Positions 36,688-45,496 of a stretch of DNA of 64,000 nt are shown in pieces. The position numbers were made by a program, and so were the translations under genes. This stretch comes from Paenibacillus kobensis NBRC 15729 (GTDB taxonomy: Bacteria > Bacillota > Bacilli > Paenibacillales > Paenibacillaceae), in the NCBI RefSeq assembly GCF_004000825.1, contig NZ_BILZ01000009.1, forward strand, positions 1-64,000, given 5' to 3'. Within the stretch, counting starts at the first letter, position 1, and every line of letters begins with the position of its first letter. The notes under the pieces are model-generated. The model made no database searches. It was not told where the DNA came from and saw only the letters and a program-made list of their open reading frames with translations.

Positions 36688-37407
36688 TCAAGGCCGTTTG
36701 AGCTTTCGTGCCGCGGCGCCAATTTGCTCGGGCCCTTTGCCGAAGTCGATGGCGACTTTCCCCGTTGCGGCAGCGATTCGAGGAGCAAGCACAACGGCGT
36801 TCACGCCGCAGGAGAGCAGCGCGATATCGAACTCATCGTCGATGGCTGCAATTTCTTTCATGGCCGAATCCATCTGGTCGTAATGAGAGAAGGCAACCGT
36901 GTGAGTAACGTGAAGATAATAAGGGTCGCTCTCGAGTACGGCCTTCAGCGGCTCCGGATATCTCGTCACGATCAGAACGCGTTGACGCTGCAAAATTTCC
37001 CAGAACAACGGGGTTCTCGGCATCATTCGGTTCACGCACGCATGGCAGGTGACGGCCGGCTTCAGCTTGAAATGGGCAAACACCTTGTTCGTCAGCGGCC
37101 GTTTCAAATAAGCCGGCGCTTTAATCTGATCGTCGCCCGCCGGAAGAATGCCTACGATCGATGCTCTTCGGATGGCGCGGACAAGGTCGTTGCGAAGCTT
37201 GATGTTCGGCAGTGTGACGCCTTTCTCGCCTTTATTCGCTTTAATGGCCCAACGCTCGCGGAGCACTCTGCGCATCTTCCATACGGAGCGTTGAGCGAGC
37301 ACGATATTCTCGCCGTCGCCGACTCGAACGAGCGACAAGGGCGAGCGCTCGCGCAAAGCTTTTTCGATGGTGAGGAGTACTTCAGTCAAATTCAAATAAG
37401 CGGACAT
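36688..37407 (-). CDS. GT-D fold glycosyltransferase-like protein
   Basis: 239 residues. SPLSLVRVGDGENIVLAQRS carries the RxGDGE signature of GT-D-type (SP1767/DUF1792-related) glycosyltransferases, and MPRTPLFWEILQRQRVLIVT fits the same fold. LLSCGVNAVVLAPRIAAATGKVAIDFGK near the end is typical of this group. It probably transfers a sugar to a glycoprotein or surface glycan. The start is set at 37407, where GAGGG lies about 8 bases upstream. The open frame continues upstream but has no ribosome site and runs into repeat DNA. Confidence 0.75.
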   Translation of the reverse strand: MSAYLNLTEVLLTIEKALRERSPLSLVRVGDGENIVLAQRSVWKMRRVLRERWAIKANKGEKGVTLPNIKLRNDLVRAIRRASIVGILPAGDDQIKAPAYLKRPLTNKVFAHFKLKPAVTCHACVNRMMPRTPLFWEILQRQRVLIVTRYPEPLKAVLESDPYYLHVTHTVAFSHYDQMDSAMKEIAAIDDEFDIALLSCGVNAVVLAPRIAAATGKVAIDFGKGPEQIGAAARKLKRP

Positions 37408-37597
37408 CGGCAACCCTCGCTGTCGTCCAGTTGTATTTTTGCATACAGGATAAAATAGTATATTCGGGCGCGGCCGCCGGTTGCGCCGGGGATGTGTGCC
37501 TATTATTAAGCGATTAGTCGAATCGCTATAGGCATCCAAGAGGCTTCGTTGTAATTCGTACAATGGAATCGGCCGCTGCCGGTTTTATTGCTCGGCT

Positions 37598-37742
37598 CAT
37601 TGCATTTTGTACAACAGAAAAGCAGAGGTCTCGGCTGTTTTTGCGGTTTTGGCCATTAATAGGCAGATGTTCGTTGTATGGAATGCAATGAGAATACGGG
37701 ATTAGCAGGATCGGGGATCATCTCGTTGTATAAAATGCAATG
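37598..37742. repeat. three copies of a GTTGTAnnnAATGCAATG motif
   Basis: CATTGCATTTTGTACAAC (37598-37615, inverted), GTTGTATGAATGCAATG (37674-37690) and GTTGTATAAAATGCAATG (37725-37742) are variants of one 17-18-base motif. A weaker TTGTAATTCGTACAA lies at about 37550. The region 37408-37597 has no other recognisable feature. Confidence 0.65.
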
Positions 37743-37879
37743 GAGCAAGCAAGTGGTTCGGCAGACGCAAACGCAGACGGGACACCTTTTCCGTTCGTTA
37801 TCCGCTGAAGAGAAGGAAGGGGGATGAAATCCCCCTTAACGACAAAGAAGAACAATCCCTAAATTCAGTGAAAACCCAA

Positions 37880-37894
37880 TTGTAAGCGTTACCG
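37880..37894. promoter_or_regulatory. cre-like site upstream of the GH3 gene
   Basis: TTGTAAGCGTTACCG fits the catabolite-responsive element pattern WTGNAANCGNWNNCW at all but the last position. It ends 15 bases before the predicted -35 box. A dedicated LacI-type operator is an alternative reading. Confidence 0.45.
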
Positions 37895-37909
37895 AAATCG
37901 TTTTAGTAA

Positions 37910-37938
37910 TTGTTTTATGTCATTTCCGTCGGTATAAT
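37910..37938 (+). promoter_or_regulatory. predicted sigma-A promoter of the GH3 gene
   Basis: TTGTTT (37910-37915) and a perfect TATAAT (37933-37938) are separated by 17 bases, about 120 bases before the ATG. The leader between them has no strong hairpin. Confidence 0.6.
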
Positions 37939-38056
37939 GGGGTGGAGATTTGATCGGATGAACCGGCTTGATTGGGTTAAACGAACGGACAATATGTCCG
38001 TGATGTGTTCAGGCCATCATGCAATAAGAAACCACTCATTATAAAGGGGAAACGAT

Positions 38057-40879
38057 ATGACGAACTACGAATTTCCGTTCCGCAATCCGGAACTGCCGCT
38101 TGAGGAACGCGTGCAGGATCTGGTGTCGCGGTTGACGCTGGAGGAGAAAATCAATCTGATGCCGCAATATATGACCGCCGTCGAGCGGCTCGGTATTGGG
38201 GCTTACAAGCATGGCACCGAGGGTGCGCACGGCATTGCTTGGCTCGGAGAAGCGACTTCGTTCCCTCAGCCGATCGGCCTTGGATGCACATGGGATCAAG
38301 ATCTAATGAAGGAAGTCGGCGACGTTATCGGGACGGAGGCGCGAGTGTTCTACAAGCGTAATCCGGCGGTGAACGGCCTCACGCTGTGGGCGCCGACTGT
38401 CGATATGGAGCGGGATCCGCGTTGGGGACGGACGGAAGAGGCTTACGGCGAGGATCCGCATCTGACGGGCGAGCTGTCGGCTGCGATGACGCAAGGCATT
38501 CAAGGCGATCATCCGAAATATTTGAAAGCGGTTGCTTCTTTGAAGCATTTTCTGGGCAATAACAATGAAATGAACCGCGGTAGCTGCTCGGTGAGTATCG
38601 ATCCGCGCAGCATGCGCGAATATTACTTCAAAGCGTTCGAGCCGGCGTTCGTCAAGGGCGGCGCCCAGTCGATGATGACGGCATACAACTCGATCAATGG
38701 CACGCCCGCGCTTCTGCATGAGACGGTTAACAGCGTGGTGAAGGAGCAATGGATGGACGGCTTTATCGTTAGCGACGCTGGCGATATGATTGGAATCGTG
38801 AAGGATCACCACTATTACGACTCGATGGCGCTTGCTGTAGCGGACACGATCAAGGCCGGCATTGACAGCATTACGGATGAGGCGAAGGCGGTTACGGATG
38901 CCATCCGCGAAGCGCTGGAGCAGGAGCTGCTTGCCGAATCGGATTTGGACCGCGCGTTGTCCAATACGTTCCGAGTCCGGATGCGTCTTGGCGAATTCGA
39001 TCCGCAAGAGCAGGTGCCGTATGCGGCGATCGGCGAGTCGTCGCTCATGGCTCCGCAGCATCAGGCTCTGTCGCTCAAGGCTGCGCGTAAAAATGTCGTC
39101 CTGCTTAAAAATGACGGCATTCTGCCGCTTGATGCCAGCAAGCTGAGCAAAGCGGCCGTCATCGGCCCGCTCGGCGATATTGTGTACCGCGACTGGTACT
39201 CTGGCACTTTCCCGTACAAGGTAACGCCGCTTCAAGCGATCCGCAAGAAGCTGGAAGGCGCAACGGTCGCTTTCGCCGACGGCATGGACCGGATTAAGCT
39301 GCGCGCTAAGGACAGCGGCCGGTATGTGGCGATTGCCGGCAGCGAAGGACATCCGCTTGCGGCATCGGCTGATGAGGATAACGCAGAAACGTTCAAGCTC
39401 GACGATTGGGGCTGGGGCAGCCTGACGCTTCAGGCGGAGAGCAGCGGCAAATACGTCACGACGGACGAGACGAACGTAACGGCTTCGGCGGACGAAGTGT
39501 TCGGCTGGTTCGTGAAGGAAGTGTTCCACCTGCTGCCGCAGGAAGATGGTGCCGTGGCGATATCGACTTGGAACAACCGGACGGTCGGCGCGTCAGCGGA
39601 TGGCTCGCTTACAGTCGAGGATGCCGAACCTGCCCGCGCATACAAGGCGTCCGAGCTGTTCGAGAAAGAAGTCGTTCTTAACGGTCTGCAAGCGGCGGTC
39701 GAGGCGGCGAAGCAGTCCGAAGTCGCGGTCGTCTTCGTCGGCAACAACCCGCTCGTGAACGGCAAGGAAGAAATCGACCGTCCGGGTCTAGAGCTCGCCG
39801 AGGCGCAGGAACGTCTCGTCAAAGCGGTCTATGAAGCGAATCCGAATACGGTTGTCGTCGTAACGGGAGGCTATCCGTTCACGCTCAATTGGATTGAAGA
39901 GCATATTCCGGCCGTTATCTATTCGTCTCATTCCGGGCAAGAGCATGGCAATGCGCTGGCGGACGTCCTATTCGGCGACTATAATCCGGCAGGCCGGTTG
40001 AATATGACCTGGTACCGTTCCGAGGACCAACTGACCGGCATTATGGATTACGATATTGCGAAGAGCAAGCGCACGTACTTGTACTTCGAGGATACGCCGC
40101 TGTATCCGTTCGGCCACGGTTTATCGTATTCCTCGTTTGCTTACGGCGAACCGCAGCTTGAAGCGGCTGTCATTGGTGCTGAAGGGGAGGTTGCTGTGTC
40201 GATCCGGGTGGAGAACACGAGCCATGCAACAGGCGAGGAGGTCGTCCAATTGTATGTGCGCGGAGGGCAATCCCGTGTGAAGCGGCCGATCAAAAAGCTG
40301 CATGGCTTCCGCCGTATTGAACTGCAGCCGGGCGAAGCGCAGACCGTCACGTTCAAGGTGCCGGCGGCCGAACTGGCAATCTGGGACGTAACGCGGGAGA
40401 AATATGCAGTCGAGTCCGGTACCTATACGCTCATGATCGGAAGCACCTCAAGCGACATCCGCGCGGAGGCTGCCGTTCAGATTAACGGAGAAACGATACC
40501 GCCTCGCGATCTGAGCATCCGGACGAATGCGGAAAACTTCGACGATTACGAAGGCGTCTTCCTTGGCGAGAGCAAGGAAGGGTTCGCCTGCGCAGAACTG
40601 ACGGGCGACAGCGGCTGGATCGCATTCATGGATGCGGAGCTTCACAGCGGCGCATCCTCATTCGAAGTGCGTGCGGCAAGCAGCGAACAAGGCGGCCGCA
40701 TCGAGATTCGGCTCGATTCGCCGAACGGTCCGGTTGCAGGGGCGCTTGATGTGGCGCCGACGGGGGGCGTGCAGCAATGGAGTACATTCGATGCTGCGCT
40801 GCAAGGGGCGGCCGGACGCCGCAACGTGTATCTCCTGTTGACCGGCGACATCCGCGTAAGCTGGCTAAGACTGGCGTAA
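38057..40879 (+). CDS. glycoside hydrolase family 3 with internal beta-trefoil-like insert and C-terminal CBM6-like module
   Basis: 940 residues. The GH3 N domain has YGEDPHLTGELSAAM, SLKHFLGNN and the nucleophile Asp240 in GFIVSDAGD. The alpha/beta C domain is interrupted near residues 412-526 by a fascin/beta-trefoil-like segment (LRAKDSGRYVAIAGSEG, LQAESSGKYVTTDE). A fibronectin-III-like region follows (QLYVRGGQSRVKRPIKKLHGF), and residues 821-940 resemble a CBM6 beta-sandwich. The enzyme should release glucose or xylose from short beta-linked oligosaccharides. There is no signal peptide, so it acts inside the cell, odd for a protein with a binding module. AAAGGGGAAACG precedes the ATG. 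Confidence 0.88.
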   Translation: MTNYEFPFRNPELPLEERVQDLVSRLTLEEKINLMPQYMTAVERLGIGAYKHGTEGAHGIAWLGEATSFPQPIGLGCTWDQDLMKEVGDVIGTEARVFYKRNPAVNGLTLWAPTVDMERDPRWGRTEEAYGEDPHLTGELSAAMTQGIQGDHPKYLKAVASLKHFLGNNNEMNRGSCSVSIDPRSMREYYFKAFEPAFVKGGAQSMMTAYNSINGTPALLHETVNSVVKEQWMDGFIVSDAGDMIGIVKDHHYYDSMALAVADTIKAGIDSITDEAKAVTDAIREALEQELLAESDLDRALSNTFRVRMRLGEFDPQEQVPYAAIGESSLMAPQHQALSLKAARKNVVLLKNDGILPLDASKLSKAAVIGPLGDIVYRDWYSGTFPYKVTPLQAIRKKLEGATVAFADGMDRIKLRAKDSGRYVAIAGSEGHPLAASADEDNAETFKLDDWGWGSLTLQAESSGKYVTTDETNVTASADEVFGWFVKEVFHLLPQEDGAVAISTWNNRTVGASADGSLTVEDAEPARAYKASELFEKEVVLNGLQAAVEAAKQSEVAVVFVGNNPLVNGKEEIDRPGLELAEAQERLVKAVYEANPNTVVVVTGGYPFTLNWIEEHIPAVIYSSHSGQEHGNALADVLFGDYNPAGRLNMTWYRSEDQLTGIMDYDIAKSKRTYLYFEDTPLYPFGHGLSYSSFAYGEPQLEAAVIGAEGEVAVSIRVENTSHATGEEVVQLYVRGGQSRVKRPIKKLHGFRRIELQPGEAQTVTFKVPAAELAIWDVTREKYAVESGTYTLMIGSTSSDIRAEAAVQINGETIPPRDLSIRTNAENFDDYEGVFLGESKEGFACAELTGDSGWIAFMDAELHSGASSFEVRAASSEQGGRIEIRLDSPNGPVAGALDVAPTGGVQQWSTFDAALQGAAGRRNVYLLLTGDIRVSWLRLA

Positions 40880-40893
40880 ATATCGCCTGCTAC

Positions 40894-40938
40894 AGAACGG
40901 CTCGGGCGATGCTTCGGCATCGGCCAGCCGTTCTTTTT
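40894..40938 (+). terminator. rho-independent terminator after the GH3 gene
   Basis: AGAACGGCT and AGCCGTTCT pair around GC-rich inner stems (GATGCTTCGGCATC), followed by five T. Confidence 0.85.
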
Positions 40939-41244
40939 ACTTTTTTTGAATCCTTTTGGCATGATGGGCGTATTGGATACAGGCAGTAACTTATTAGGCG
41001 GTCGCTTCGTCTAATGAGACAGCCGATTTCGGTTGAACCGTCGCCTTTATGGTTAAATAATTTTTGGAAGCAGAGGTATGAGACGGCACCGATTTGAAGA
41101 GCCTAAATGTTTGTATAAGCAAGTAGATTTTTGGAGGTTACTAGAGTATAGTGGGAGCTAGAGGCTGGAAATTCAAGGCTTTAGTCCTGCTTGCTCGGGG
41201 AAGATTGCGATGCAGGATACATGTGGGAAGGAGGTGAGCATGCT
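40939..41244. other. leader region of the Ter operon
   Basis: About 300 AT-richer bases without an open reading frame of note. TATAGT at 41147-41152 could be a -10 box but no good -35 lies 17 bases upstream. I looked for sigma-B and ECF-type promoters and found no convincing match. The segment ends in AAGGAGGTGA, an almost ideal ribosome site for the first terD gene. Confidence 0.4.
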
Positions 41245-41835
41245 ATGTCGATCAGTTTGGTGAAAGGTCAGAAGATTGACCTTACGAAAGGCAGAGCGGG
41301 ATTAACGAAGGTTACGGTCGGTCTCGGCTGGGATCCGGTTCAATCGCGCGGTTTCTTCGGCGTGAAGAAGCAGGCCAACATCGATTGCGACGCTTCCGTG
41401 CTTATGCTGAATGAGCACTCGAAGTTGACCAATGATCATCATGTTGTTGCTTTCTACAATAAACAAAGCCCTTGCCAATCCGTTATCCATTCCGGTGACA
41501 ACCTTACAGGCGATGGAGACGGTGATGACGAGCAAATTTTTATCGATCTGGCCAAAGTTCCGGCGAACGTCAGCAAGATCCGCGCGGTCGTCAATATTTA
41601 TGACTGCGTGAACCGTAAGCAAGACTTCGGCATGATTCAATCCGCATACATTCGTGTCATGGACGGAACGACGGGCAGCGAGCTGGTGCGTTTCAACTTG
41701 AGCGAAGGCTATGCAGGCAAGACGGCATTGATCTGCGGCGAAATTTACCGTCACGACGGCGAATGGAAATTCGCAGCGATCGGTGAAGGCACGCACGCTG
41801 TGCACGTGAACCAATTAGCGGCTGAGCATCGTTAA
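41245..41835 (+). CDS. TerD family protein 1
   Basis: 196 residues of the TerD calcium-binding beta-sandwich family, linked to tellurite, oxidant and envelope stress resistance. [29 protein letters not shown] opens the fold; NIDCDASVLML and SGDNLTGDGDGDDEQI are the two acidic loops expected to bind Ca2+. The C-terminus lacks the SGF/LAAL ending seen in the next copies, ending HAVHVNQLAAEHR. The ATG at 41245 has AAGGAGGTGA at ideal distance. First gene of the Ter operon; corresponds in position to B. subtilis yceC. Confidence 0.9.
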   Translation: MSISLVKGQKIDLTKGRAGLTKVTVGLGWDPVQSRGFFGVKKQANIDCDASVLMLNEHSKLTNDHHVVAFYNKQSPCQSVIHSGDNLTGDGDGDDEQIFIDLAKVPANVSKIRAVVNIYDCVNRKQDFGMIQSAYIRVMDGTTGSELVRFNLSEGYAGKTALICGEIYRHDGEWKFAAIGEGTHAVHVNQLAAEHR

Positions 41836-41885
41836 GATTCGCTCAGCTTGATATAATGCCTGACCGGCAGAAAGAGGTGTTCGCC

Positions 41886-42458
41886 ATGGCTATCAGCTTG
41901 ACGAAAGGCCAGAAGGTCGATCTGACGAAAACAAACCCGGGACTGACGAAGATTACGGTTGGTCTGGGATGGGATACGAACAAATACGACGGCGGCAAAG
42001 ATTTTGACCTCGACGTATCTGTATTCTTGGCTAACGCCGCAGGCAAGGTCGAGAATGAAAGCAACCTGATTTATTTCAATAACCGCCAGAACGAGAACGG
42101 TTCCGTCGTACATACGGGCGATAACCGTACGGGCGCAGGCGAAGGCGACGACGAGCAAATCAACATCGACCTCGCTAACGTACCGGCGAACGTGGAGAAA
42201 ATCGCGTTCACGATTACGATCTATGAAGCGGTAGAGCGCAGCCAGAACTTTGGTCAAGTATCCCGCGCATATGTCCGTATTCTGGATGAGAACAGCGGCA
42301 ACGAACTGATTCGCTTCGATCTTGGCGAAGACTTCTCGATCGAGACAGGCGTTGTCGTCGGCGAGCTGTACCGCCACAGCGGCGAATGGAAGTTCAGTGC
42401 AATCGGCAGCGGCTATAAGGATGGTCTTGCCGGCTTGGTTCGCGACTACGGCCTGTAA
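41886..42458 (+). CDS. TerD family protein 2
   Basis: 190 residues. FDLDVSVFLANAAGK and TGDNRTGAGEGDDEQINIDL form the complete calcium site, and the protein ends with the typical SGYKDGLAGLVRDYGL. It is closer to canonical TerD/YceD/YceE than copy 1. AGAGGTG lies 8 bases before the ATG. It follows terD copy 1 by 50 bases and is followed by a GC-rich hairpin. Confidence 0.92.
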   Translation: MAISLTKGQKVDLTKTNPGLTKITVGLGWDTNKYDGGKDFDLDVSVFLANAAGKVENESNLIYFNNRQNENGSVVHTGDNRTGAGEGDDEQINIDLANVPANVEKIAFTITIYEAVERSQNFGQVSRAYVRILDENSGNELIRFDLGEDFSIETGVVVGELYRHSGEWKFSAIGSGYKDGLAGLVRDYGL

Positions 42459-42477
42459 TAATAAACTTAGAATGCCC

Positions 42478-42515
42478 GTGCGGCAGACGATCGCTCCGGC
42501 GGCTGTCTGCCGCAC
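42478..42515 (+). terminator. intercistronic hairpin between terD copies 2 and 3
   Basis: An 11-bp perfect stem, GTGCGGCAGAC with GTCTGCCGCAC, is followed by GATTTTA rather than a long T run. It could be a weak terminator or an mRNA-stability element adjusting gene dosage within the operon. Confidence 0.6.
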
Positions 42516-42543
42516 GATTTTACGAGGAGAGGATGATTGATTC

Positions 42544-43125
42544 ATGAGCATCTCACTTTCCAAAGGACAACGCGTAGACCTAACGAAGACGAATCCGGGT
42601 CTTACGAAAGTTACAGTCGGTCTCGGCTGGGACACGAACAAATATAACGGCGGAGCTGATTTCGACCTGGACGCTTCCGTATTCCTGCTCCATGAGGACG
42701 GCAAGGCCAAAGGCGCCGATGATTTTGTCTTCTATAATAATAAGCAGGGCGGCAACGGCTCGGTTGTCCATGCGGGCGATAACCGGACGGGCGAAGGCGA
42801 CGGCGACGATGAACAAGTGGCTATCGACTTCAGCAAAGTGCCGGCTAATATTCACCGGATCGGCGTTACGGTAACGATCTACGATTATGAGACGCGCAAG
42901 CAGAATTTTGGACAAGTCTCCAACGCATTCGTACGCGTCGTCGACGCTTCGTCGGACCGCGAAGTGCTGCGCTATGATCTCGGCGAGGATTTCTCGACGG
43001 AGACGGCGGTCGTATTCTGCGAATTTTACCGCCATGGCGAAGAATGGAAGTTCCAAGCGATCGGCAGCGGTTTCGCTGGCGGATTGGCAGCTCTGTGCAA
43101 TAACTACGGTTTGGACGCAAGCTAG
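42544..43125 (+). CDS. TerD family protein 3
   Basis: 193 residues with an intact calcium site: [15 protein letters not shown] and [20 protein letters not shown], ending [19 protein letters not shown]. It is highly similar to copy 2 in the first 50 residues ([20 protein letters not shown]), indicating tandem duplication. GAGGAGAGGA precedes the ATG. A small hairpin (GCCCGC...GCGGGC, 43147-43164) separates it from the next gene. Confidence 0.92.
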   Translation: MSISLSKGQRVDLTKTNPGLTKVTVGLGWDTNKYNGGADFDLDASVFLLHEDGKAKGADDFVFYNNKQGGNGSVVHAGDNRTGEGDGDDEQVAIDFSKVPANIHRIGVTVTIYDYETRKQNFGQVSNAFVRVVDASSDREVLRYDLGEDFSTETAVVFCEFYRHGEEWKFQAIGSGFAGGLAALCNNYGLDAS

Positions 43126-43206
43126 CTGAAGTGAGGTACTGTGGCGGCCCGCGCAAGAGCGGGCTTGTTCCTCCTAATCCACGATTAAGTTCAAAGGGTG
43201 ACTAGG

Positions 43207-44571
43207 ATGTCGGTGTCGGCAGTGAAAGGGCAGAAGCTCGATTTAACGAAAACGAATCCCGGCTTGACCAAGCTTAGCGTCGGCATCGGATGGACGTCGT
43301 CGCAAGAGGTGGAGCTGGACACATCGGCCTTTCTATTAGGCGCTAATGGAATGACGGCAAGAGATGAAGACCTGATTTTCTACAACAACCGTTCGAACGG
43401 ATTTATCCGCTATGAGGACGGGAGCAATACCGACCGTAAGACGTTCGATATCGATCTGCAGAAGGCTCCGGCGCAAGTGGACAAAATCGCGTTCAGTCTT
43501 ACGTTATACAATGAACGGCAGAGCTTCAAGCAAGTGAACGATGCCTATATCCGGTTTCTGAACGGGACCACCGGTCAGGAAGTGATCCGGTATGACCTTG
43601 GAAACAACTTCTCCGTTGAGAACGCAGTCGTCATCGGGGAGTTATATCGATATAATGGCGAATGGAAGTTCAACGCGATCGGGTCCGGCTTCTCGGGCGG
43701 GCTCAATGCTCTGTGCGGAAACTTCGGCATCGTCGTGAAGGACGAGCCTGCAGGATCGTCCGGTTCGGACAAGCCCACGCCGGCTCCTACTCCTGCTCCT
43801 GTGCCGCCGCCGGCTGCTCCAACGCCTCCGCGGACGTCCTCTTCGGCGATATCGCTTGCGCAGCAGTCGTCCCGCGGCAGCAGTGACGCATCTGCGTCTC
43901 CGCCTTCGTCTACGTTTACGTCATCGTCTTCATCTTCATCTTCATCTGAACCGCACAAGCTGAATCTGACGAAGATCGAGCTGAAGAAGAAAGGCGACCG
44001 AATCAACCTGACGAAGTCGTCCGGAGGATCGCTCGGCGAGATTTTAGTCAATCTGAACTGGAATCAGCGTACGGGGAAGAGCGGGTTGTTCGGACGAGGC
44101 GGCCGGTCGATCGATCTCGACCTCGCTTGTCTGTTCGAGCTGAAGGACGGACGCAAGGGCGTCGTGCAGGCGCTCGGCAATTCGTTCGGCTCGCTCACGA
44201 GAGCTCCGTACATTATGCTGGATGGCGACGATCGTACCGGAACGGTAAAGACGGGCGAGAACATTCGCATCAATGGCGCCAAAGTGAGCGAGATTGAACG
44301 TATTCTCGTCTTCACGTTCATCTATGAGGGAGTCGCGAACTGGTCGGAAGCGGACGGTGTCGTTACGATCAGCCAGAGCGGCGGTCCGGACATTATCGTG
44401 CATATGAACGAGTACGACAACCGTAAGGGCATGTGCGCCATAGCGATGATCCAGAATGTGAACAATGAGACGTTCAGCATCGAGCGGCTCGTTCAATTTT
44501 ATAACAAGCATTCCGAACTCGATCAGGATTACGGCTGGGGAATGCGCTGGGTAGCCGGCAGCAAGCAGTAA
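43207..44571 (+). CDS. TerD-TerA-like two-domain fusion protein
   Basis: 454 residues. Residues 1-180 form a TerD domain, about 180-260 a Pro/Ala then Ser-rich linker, and 270-454 a second TerD-fold domain of TerA type (IDLDLACLFELKDGRKG, LDGDDRTGTVKTGENI). In the first domain the usual GDNRTGxGxGDDEQ loop is replaced by EDGSNTDRKTF, so it has probably lost calcium binding, while the second keeps its acidic loop. The ATG at 43207 follows AAAGGGTGACTAGG and is preferred to the GTG at 43198. It may act as a scaffold linking TerD proteins. Confidence 0.85.
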   Translation: MSVSAVKGQKLDLTKTNPGLTKLSVGIGWTSSQEVELDTSAFLLGANGMTARDEDLIFYNNRSNGFIRYEDGSNTDRKTFDIDLQKAPAQVDKIAFSLTLYNERQSFKQVNDAYIRFLNGTTGQEVIRYDLGNNFSVENAVVIGELYRYNGEWKFNAIGSGFSGGLNALCGNFGIVVKDEPAGSSGSDKPTPAPTPAPVPPPAAPTPPRTSSSAISLAQQSSRGSSDASASPPSSTFTSSSSSSSSSEPHKLNLTKIELKKKGDRINLTKSSGGSLGEILVNLNWNQRTGKSGLFGRGGRSIDLDLACLFELKDGRKGVVQALGNSFGSLTRAPYIMLDGDDRTGTVKTGENIRINGAKVSEIERILVFTFIYEGVANWSEADGVVTISQSGGPDIIVHMNEYDNRKGMCAIAMIQNVNNETFSIERLVQFYNKHSELDQDYGWGMRWVAGSKQ

Positions 44572-44623
44572 CGGATACAGCAAGCAGACAATTCTACTAA
44601 CGACACTAATGGAGGCAGTATTC

Positions 44624-45361
44624 ATGGGTTGGTTCACCGATTTTATCAATGACATTGGAGAAAACTACGGGCATTTCTTCTCGTGGGCAGATATGGCCGC
44701 GACGTTCTCCAGTCCAGCGAGCTGGGGCATTATTCTAAGCCTCGTTATTCTGGAAGGACTTTTGTCCGCCGATAACGCGCTCGTGCTTGCGGTCATGGTC
44801 CGCCATTTGCCGAAGGAACAGCAGAAGAAGGCATTGTTCTACGGCTTGCTGGGCGCATACATATTCCGGTTCCTCGCGATCGGTCTCGGTACGTTCTTAG
44901 TCAAGATTACACTTGTCAAAATATTAGGCGCCGCTTACCTCATGTTCATCGCCTACAAAGGGATATTCAAGCATGGGGATGACGGTGAAGGCAGCAATAA
45001 AGGCTATGGCTTCTGGAAGACGGTATTGATGGTCGAGTTGATGGATATCGCGTTCAGTATCGACAGCGTTATCGCGGCGTTCGGTATCAGCAACGAAGTA
45101 TGGGTACTGTTCTTGGGCGGCATTATTGGCGTACTGATGATGCGCGGCGTCGCGCAAGTATTCCTGAGGCTGATCGAGCGTTTCCCAGAGCTGGAGAAAG
45201 CGGCGTTCATCCTGATCGCGGTTATCGCGGTGAAGATGCTTCTCGGAGCGTTCCATATCGAAATTTCGCATTACCTGTTCTTCGCTGCCATGATCGTAGT
45301 ATTCGGCGGTGCGATCGTGCTCAGCATGATGCGCCGCAAGCGGGAGAAGGAACAAGCTTAA
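44624..45361 (+). CDS. TerC family integral membrane protein (YceF-like)
   Basis: 245 residues with seven predicted helices. ILEGLLSADNALVLAVM and VELMDIAFSIDSVIAAFG carry the acidic SADN and SIDS motifs thought to coordinate metal within the membrane. TerC/YceF proteins act in manganese efflux or metallation of exported proteins and work with TerD proteins. The ATG at 44609 contains the GGAGG ribosome site itself, so the start is 44624. It is the fifth gene of the operon and the membrane anchor of the complex. Confidence 0.92.
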   Translation: MGWFTDFINDIGENYGHFFSWADMAATFSSPASWGIILSLVILEGLLSADNALVLAVMVRHLPKEQQKKALFYGLLGAYIFRFLAIGLGTFLVKITLVKILGAAYLMFIAYKGIFKHGDDGEGSNKGYGFWKTVLMVELMDIAFSIDSVIAAFGISNEVWVLFLGGIIGVLMMRGVAQVFLRLIERFPELEKAAFILIAVIAVKMLLGAFHIEISHYLFFAAMIVVFGGAIVLSMMRRKREKEQA

Positions 45362-45400
45362 TCACATAACAGCAGGATAAGCAACAGGCTGCTCTTTCAT

Positions 45401-45440
45401 AACGAACATAGAATCCCTCCTCATGGAGGGATTCGTTCGT
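45401..45440 (+). terminator. hairpin between terC and the biosynthetic genes
   Basis: GAATCCCTCC and GGAGGGATTC form a perfect 10-bp stem with a TCAT loop, extended by AACGAA/TTCGTT-like flanks, with no T run. It may partially terminate or process the transcript between the TerD/TerC part and the enzyme part. Confidence 0.5.
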
Positions 45441-45496
45441 ATTGGCGGGCAACAGGGATTCCGGACAATGCCGGGGAGAAGGGAGGAGCGGTTGCT

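Noticed and set aside
38303-39529. A 408-codon minus-strand frame opposite the GH3 gene
   Set aside because: It is antisense to conserved GH3 motifs with no ribosome site or family match.
40939-41244. Sigma-B or ECF (sigma-W type) promoter before the Ter operon
   Set aside because: GGTTAA and AGGTAT are present but the spacing is too long for sigma-B, and no TGAAAC-N16-CGT pair was found.
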